Position numbers and translations under genes: made by a program
DNA from: Acidiluteibacter sp963716125
GTDB taxonomy: Bacteria > Bacteroidota > Bacteroidia > Flavobacteriales_E > Vicingaceae
Length of the DNA stretch: 64,000 nt
Direction: 5' to 3'
Assembly: GCA_963716125.1 (NCBI GenBank)
Contig: OY970294.1
Location: 2,728,001-2,792,000, forward strand
Shown here: positions 60,462 through 64,000 of the stretch, in pieces
How the letters are laid out: every line of letters starts with the position of its first letter
How positions within the stretch are numbered: the first letter of the stretch is position 1
Notes under the pieces: model-generated
Database searches by the model: none
Seen by the model: only the letters and a program-made list of their open reading frames with translations
What the model was told of the DNA's origin: nothing

Positions 60462-61736
60462 TTGGATTCAATAGAAAGTAAAAAATATAACAAAAGTCTA
60501 CTTACCATTTTATCAGGAAACTCCATCAGTCAGCTGATTCCTTTTTTGATAGCTCCTATATTAAGTAGAATTTTTAGTCCCGAGGATTTTGCAATTTATG
60601 CCAATTTTGCTGCTATTGTTGGATTATTTGCAATTATTGCAGCCGGTAGATTTGAATTAGCCTTTGTAATTCCAAAAAGAAATAGACACGCTCAGTCATT
60701 ATTTATTACTTCTTGCATTATACTCACTTTTGTATTTTTATTAAGTTTTTTAATTTATTTTTTTAGGTTGGAGATTGCTAATTGGTACAATGCACCAAAA
60801 ATGGCAGATTATATGATTTTGGTGCCTTTTGCTATTCTTAGTTTAGCATTTCACAATATACAAGAAAATTGGATGTTGAGAGAACAACGATTCAATTTAA
60901 TTTCTTCCAATAAAATAATTCAATCTGCTACCAATAATTTAATTCCTATAGCATTTTCCTATTTATTTTACGGACTGAATGGTTTAATTTACGGTTTTAT
61001 TTTATCCAATTTTATCTCTATTGCTTTATTCATACCTGCCATAAAAAAATCATGGAAAGATTTCAATTTTCAGAAAAATATTGCTAAACTATTAATCTAT
61101 AGATATAAAGATTTTCCAACAATCAACTCAATACATGCTTTTACGGATATATTAGCGACACAATTTTTAATCTTTTGGGTTATTACCAATGAGTTTGGAT
61201 TATTGGTTTTAGGTTTATTTACAGTGATGAATAAATATATTAGAGCTCCAATTACATTGGTTTCATCTGCTGTTTCGCAGGTATATTATTCAGAAGCTGC
61301 GAAATTGAGAAGAGAACATAAAAGTGTGTTTCCTTTACAAAAAAGAACATTGAGAACTACACTTATTTTTGCGGTTCCATTTGTAATTGTTATACTTTTA
61401 TATGCACCGCAATTATTTGAATGGTATTTAGGAGAACAATGGAAAATTGCAGGAGTTTATGCACAAATTATGGCTCCTACTCTATTTTTCAACTTCCTAA
61501 CTTCCCCAATTTCAGGAACAGCCATTATTTTCGACCAACAGAAAAAAGCATATCTATTTTCAATTTTAGGTTATAGTTTGGGATTTGTAGCTTTGCTATC
61601 AATGAGTTTTTTAGATTATACATTTGAGAAAACACTTATAGCTTACTCTATAGCCATGAGTTTGTATTATTTTGGGTTAATCATCTGGTTTTTACAATTA
61701 GCTAAAAAAGACAAGTTGCATGAAAGTATTAGTTAA
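60462..61736 (+). CDS. Polysaccharide flippase (Wzx-like)
   Basis: The 424-residue membrane protein has about twelve helices. It opens SLLTILSGNSISQLIPFLIA followed by PILSRIFSPEDFAIYANFAA, the usual start of Wzx/RfbX-type flippases, and includes FELAFVIPKRNRHAQSLF. It moves lipid-linked sugar chains to the periplasmic face. Start TTG. Its end overlaps the next glycosyltransferase gene by 17 nt. It is not a close copy of the flippase at 3221-4489. Confidence 0.87.
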   Translation: MDSIESKKYNKSLLTILSGNSISQLIPFLIAPILSRIFSPEDFAIYANFAAIVGLFAIIAAGRFELAFVIPKRNRHAQSLFITSCIILTFVFLLSFLIYFFRLEIANWYNAPKMADYMILVPFAILSLAFHNIQENWMLREQRFNLISSNKIIQSATNNLIPIAFSYLFYGLNGLIYGFILSNFISIALFIPAIKKSWKDFNFQKNIAKLLIYRYKDFPTINSIHAFTDILATQFLIFWVITNEFGLLVLGLFTVMNKYIRAPITLVSSAVSQVYYSEAAKLRREHKSVFPLQKRTLRTTLIFAVPFVIVILLYAPQLFEWYLGEQWKIAGVYAQIMAPTLFFNFLTSPISGTAIIFDQQKKAYLFSILGYSLGFVALLSMSFLDYTFEKTLIAYSIAMSLYYFGLIIWFLQLAKKDKLHESIS

Positions 61737-62625
61737 TGGATTACCTTTTTTTTCTACAAAGTTAGTTGCTGATTTGAATGAATTTGATGCTAACAATCAT
61801 TATTTATTTTTAAATACTTATGAATCTTTATGGGCTAAAATAAAATTTTTTTTATTCCTACCTTTTTATGATAAAGTGATATCAATGAATGGTGTAAGTG
61901 ATAAAAGTGGTTCATTAAATTGGGTTGTAAAATGGAAAAAACCATTGTTAATGCTCTGGCAGGGGACTGATGTTTTGATTGCAATGGAGAGATATCAAAA
62001 TAAAACACTTTATACAAAATATATTAATTATTCTACCCTTTATGCTGTGGCTCCATGGTTAGTTGATGAATTAAATAGTATAAAAATCAAAGCCGATGTA
62101 CTCTCCTTTTTATGGTTGACACCAAACACTGAAAAAATAGAAAAACCTCAAAATTTTGCTTGCATCAGTTATTTAGGAAAAGGTCGAGAAGATTTTTATG
62201 GTTGGGAAATTATAAAAGCAGCAGCTCAAGAATTAAAAGATGTAAAATTTTATATTGTTGGCTCGGATGGAGAAAAATTAGAAAGTACAAAAAATATTGA
62301 ATTTAGCGGCTGGTTAAATCAAGAGGAAATGCAAAAAATATATGCTAAAAGTAGCGTTTATATAAGAATTCCAGAGCATGATGGTTATGCGCATTTTATA
62401 GGTGAAGCACTTTCTAAAGGTTTGGATGTGATTTGGAAATATCCTCACCCAATGGGATATGTTGCTTCAAATAAAGAACAATTAATACAACATATTAATC
62501 TTCTGAAATCTAAATTTGATATCAATAATGGAGAAAGAAATCAAAAAAATATAGATTGGGTAAAAGTTAATTTGGAGAGAAACAAGGTTTTGCAGAATAT
62601 TGTAAATCAATTGAAGGAACTATGA
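61720..62625 (+). CDS. Glycosyltransferase, GT4-like
   Basis: The 301-residue protein has the GT-B arrangement but is short. VNGLPFFSTKLVADLNEF opens the first domain. The second domain contains ISYLGKGREDFYGWEIIKAA and a late IPEHDGYAHFIGEALSKGLD with the E-x-A-L loop seen in GT4 enzymes. It probably adds a sugar to a lipid-linked glycan. It overlaps both neighbours (17 and 4 nt), so it is translationally coupled to the flippase. Specificity unknown. Confidence 0.78.
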   Translation: MKVLVNGLPFFSTKLVADLNEFDANNHYLFLNTYESLWAKIKFFLFLPFYDKVISMNGVSDKSGSLNWVVKWKKPLLMLWQGTDVLIAMERYQNKTLYTKYINYSTLYAVAPWLVDELNSIKIKADVLSFLWLTPNTEKIEKPQNFACISYLGKGREDFYGWEIIKAAAQELKDVKFYIVGSDGEKLESTKNIEFSGWLNQEEMQKIYAKSSVYIRIPEHDGYAHFIGEALSKGLDVIWKYPHPMGYVASNKEQLIQHINLLKSKFDINNGERNQKNIDWVKVNLERNKVLQNIVNQLKEL

Positions 62626-63821
62626 ATAAGAAAAGAATTGCATTAATTACTACATGGTTTCCACCTAAAAGAAGTGTGGCAGTCAATAGAATGCATGCTT
62701 TTGCTAAGTATCTTTCTCAAGAATACGAAGTTGTAGTTTTTACGGATGATAACAGTAAACATCAAGAAAAATCTGAGAATTTTACTATTTTCTACAATTC
62801 ATCCAAATCATTTATTAATAGTTTTAAGCATCAAACAAACGACAGTTGGCTAAGGCATAATTTTATAAGTCTACTCAATGTAACTAAATCTTATTTAGGA
62901 TATAGTAGTTTAAAAGTGTGGAAAAAAGACACTTTAATCGAACTAAAAAAACAGCATACTAAAACTCCTTTTGACTTAATAATTAGTTCATTTTCACCTT
63001 TTGAACCTCATGCTGTAGCGGCAAAATTTGTAAAAGAGAATAATATTCCCTGGATAGCAGATATGCGAGACGAAATGAGCAAAAATCCGTTTGCAACAAA
63101 AGGAGAAATTAAACAACTTTTACAACAAGAGCAATTGGTTCATCTGCATGCCAAAGCAATAACCTCTGTGAGTTATCCCATTCTTGACGACTTTAGAGTA
63201 TTAATGCCAAACATTAGGCATTTTGAAGAAATTAGAAATGGTTTTGATCACGATTTAAAGTTTGAGCCAAAAACTAAAAATAAAGTATTTACGATTGGTT
63301 ATTTTGGGAAATTTTATGGACAAAGAAAACCTGATACATTTTTTGAAGCCCTTGAAAATGTAATTCAAAAGAATAGTATTTCTGTTAAAGTAAATATAGT
63401 TGGAGCTCATAAAACCTTTACTATCCCCAACAAATTGAGAAGTTCTATCGACGTTTTTCCACCTTATGAATATTTGGATGCAGTAACATTTATGTCAAAA
63501 ATGGATGCCAATTTATTAGTTCATCCATCAGGTATGCATAAAGGTGTTTACACAGGAAAAGTATTTGATTATATTTCTTCAGCCAGAACTGTCATTGGTG
63601 TAATTGATAAAAATGATGTTGCTGCTGAATTAATTAATAACCTAAACTGTGGATATGTAGCAGATTTTTATGACATTGCAGAAATAGAAAAAGTTATTAT
63701 GGAAGCTTATACTGATTGGAAAAACAATGTTCTAAAAATAGCAACGCAAGCCGAAATAGATAAATTGCATAGAGAAAATGAAGTACAGAAATTGATTGAA
63801 TTAATTGAAAAAATAAGTTAA
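62622..63821 (+). CDS. Glycosyltransferase, GT4-like
   Basis: The 399-residue protein opens IALITTWFPPKRSVAVNRMH, a pattern common among glycosyltransferases of Bacteroidota polysaccharide clusters. Its second domain has FTIGYFGKFYGQRKPDTFFE and GVYTGKVFDYISSARTVIGV, fitting a GT-B enzyme. It is a member of the right-hand glycan run, 4-nt overlap with the gene before and a 1-nt gap to the one after. Donor and acceptor are unknown. Confidence 0.82.
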   Translation: MNKKRIALITTWFPPKRSVAVNRMHAFAKYLSQEYEVVVFTDDNSKHQEKSENFTIFYNSSKSFINSFKHQTNDSWLRHNFISLLNVTKSYLGYSSLKVWKKDTLIELKKQHTKTPFDLIISSFSPFEPHAVAAKFVKENNIPWIADMRDEMSKNPFATKGEIKQLLQQEQLVHLHAKAITSVSYPILDDFRVLMPNIRHFEEIRNGFDHDLKFEPKTKNKVFTIGYFGKFYGQRKPDTFFEALENVIQKNSISVKVNIVGAHKTFTIPNKLRSSIDVFPPYEYLDAVTFMSKMDANLLVHPSGMHKGVYTGKVFDYISSARTVIGVIDKNDVAAELINNLNCGYVADFYDIAEIEKVIMEAYTDWKNNVLKIATQAEIDKLHRENEVQKLIELIEKIS

Positions 63822-63822
63822 T

Positions 63823-64000
63823 ATGAAAGTATGCTTAGTGGGTCCTGATTCTGTGCACATTCAACGTTATTACGAAGGAATGAATGACTCTAATGTCGAG
63901 TTTCAAATGATAGCAGAATCAAATATCTCATGGTTTAATGGGAAACAATTCAATTTAATTTTTAGAGGTAATAATTTGTTTAAATTATGGAAGAACTATA
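63823..64000 (+). CDS. Probable glycosyltransferase, partial
   Basis: An ATG at 63823 opens a frame that runs off the right edge (59 codons seen). It begins MKVCLVGPDSVHIQRYYEGM, similar to the start of GT4-type glycosyltransferases, and follows the previous gene by one base. It is the fourth gene of the right-hand glycan run. Only the start of the first domain is visible, so the family call rests on position and this opening. Confidence 0.6.
   Translation, partial: MKVCLVGPDSVHIQRYYEGMNDSNVEFQMIAESNISWFNGKQFNLIFRGNNLFKLWKNY

Noticed and set aside
1..64000. Insertion sequences, prophage, plasmid or integrative element genes
   Set aside because: No transposase, integrase, phage structural or conjugation gene was recognised on either strand; the region reads as ordinary chromosome.
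1..64000. tRNA genes in the intergenic gaps
   Set aside because: No gap showed a T-loop GGTTCRA motif with a matching acceptor stem on reading by eye; a covariance-model search would settle it.

Overview
The window is a stretch of a low-GC chromosome of a member of the Bacteroidota. The evidence is the type IX secretion system (T9SS): several secreted proteins carry C-terminal sorting domains, and there is a PorP/SprF-family protein with an OmpA-type partner. Lineage-typical families support this (DUF4249 lipoprotein, DUF4293, Smr protein with an N-terminal DUF2027-like region, WbqC, a CrtY-type lycopene cyclase). Promoter-like sites match the Bacteroidota consensus TTG-N(about 20)-TAnnTTTG, and there are many GTG/TTG starts with no Shine-Dalgarno sequence. 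I cannot name the genus. No tRNA, insertion sequence, prophage or CRISPR array was seen.

Layout. 1-1 kb: the 5' part of an exported Xaa-Pro aminopeptidase and rpmB. 1.1-5.9 kb: a small secreted protein, the biotin transporter bioY, then a surface-glycan run (glycosyltransferase, flippase, lipoprotein, methyltransferase). 5.9-12 kb: HI0933-type flavoprotein, NhaC-family antiporter with an exported N-terminal domain, alanine-rich lipoprotein, MMPL/RND transporter. 12-15.2 kb: a tandem array of one T9SS-cargo gene (three copies of 976 bp, one frameshifted, preceded by a decayed copy), bracketed by a duplicated piece of the MMPL gene start. 15.4-22.6 kb: giant type-B T9SS cargo, PorP/SprF protein and TPR/OmpA protein as one operon. 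23.4-28.2 kb: a 1596-residue modular adhesin-like cargo. 28.2-30.2 kb: terminator, RNase P RNA, Smr, NUDIX and Rieske proteins. 30.3-33.8 kb: secreted M4 metallopeptidase. 33.9-39.4 kb: surE, small membrane protein, lpxB, SpoIID-like and ComEC in one leftward operon. 39.5-45 kb: second flavoprotein, lycopene cyclase, dnaK, DUF4249 lipoprotein. 45-48 kb: panB, RluA-type pseudouridine synthase, arfB, an unknown protein, sixA. 48.1-51.6 kb: a stretch with many frameshifts (T9SS cargo, a C-terminal-domain remnant, Fe-S oxidoreductase subunits). 51.5-57.6 kb: Fe-S membrane protein, MlaD-type MCE protein and amidase to the left, lptD to the right. 57.6-64 kb: RidA, WbqC, DUF4293, O-antigen ligase, then a second glycan run (flippase and three glycosyltransferases, the last cut by the window end).

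Much of the window serves the cell surface: lipid A (lpxB), LPS assembly (lptD), O-antigen ligation, two flippase/glycosyltransferase clusters, and at least seven T9SS cargo genes or remnants. I did not find a clearly new multi-gene system. The most unusual items are the tandem T9SS-cargo array with its flanking repeat, and the cluster of indels at 49.3-51.6 kb, which is either gene decay or local sequence error.
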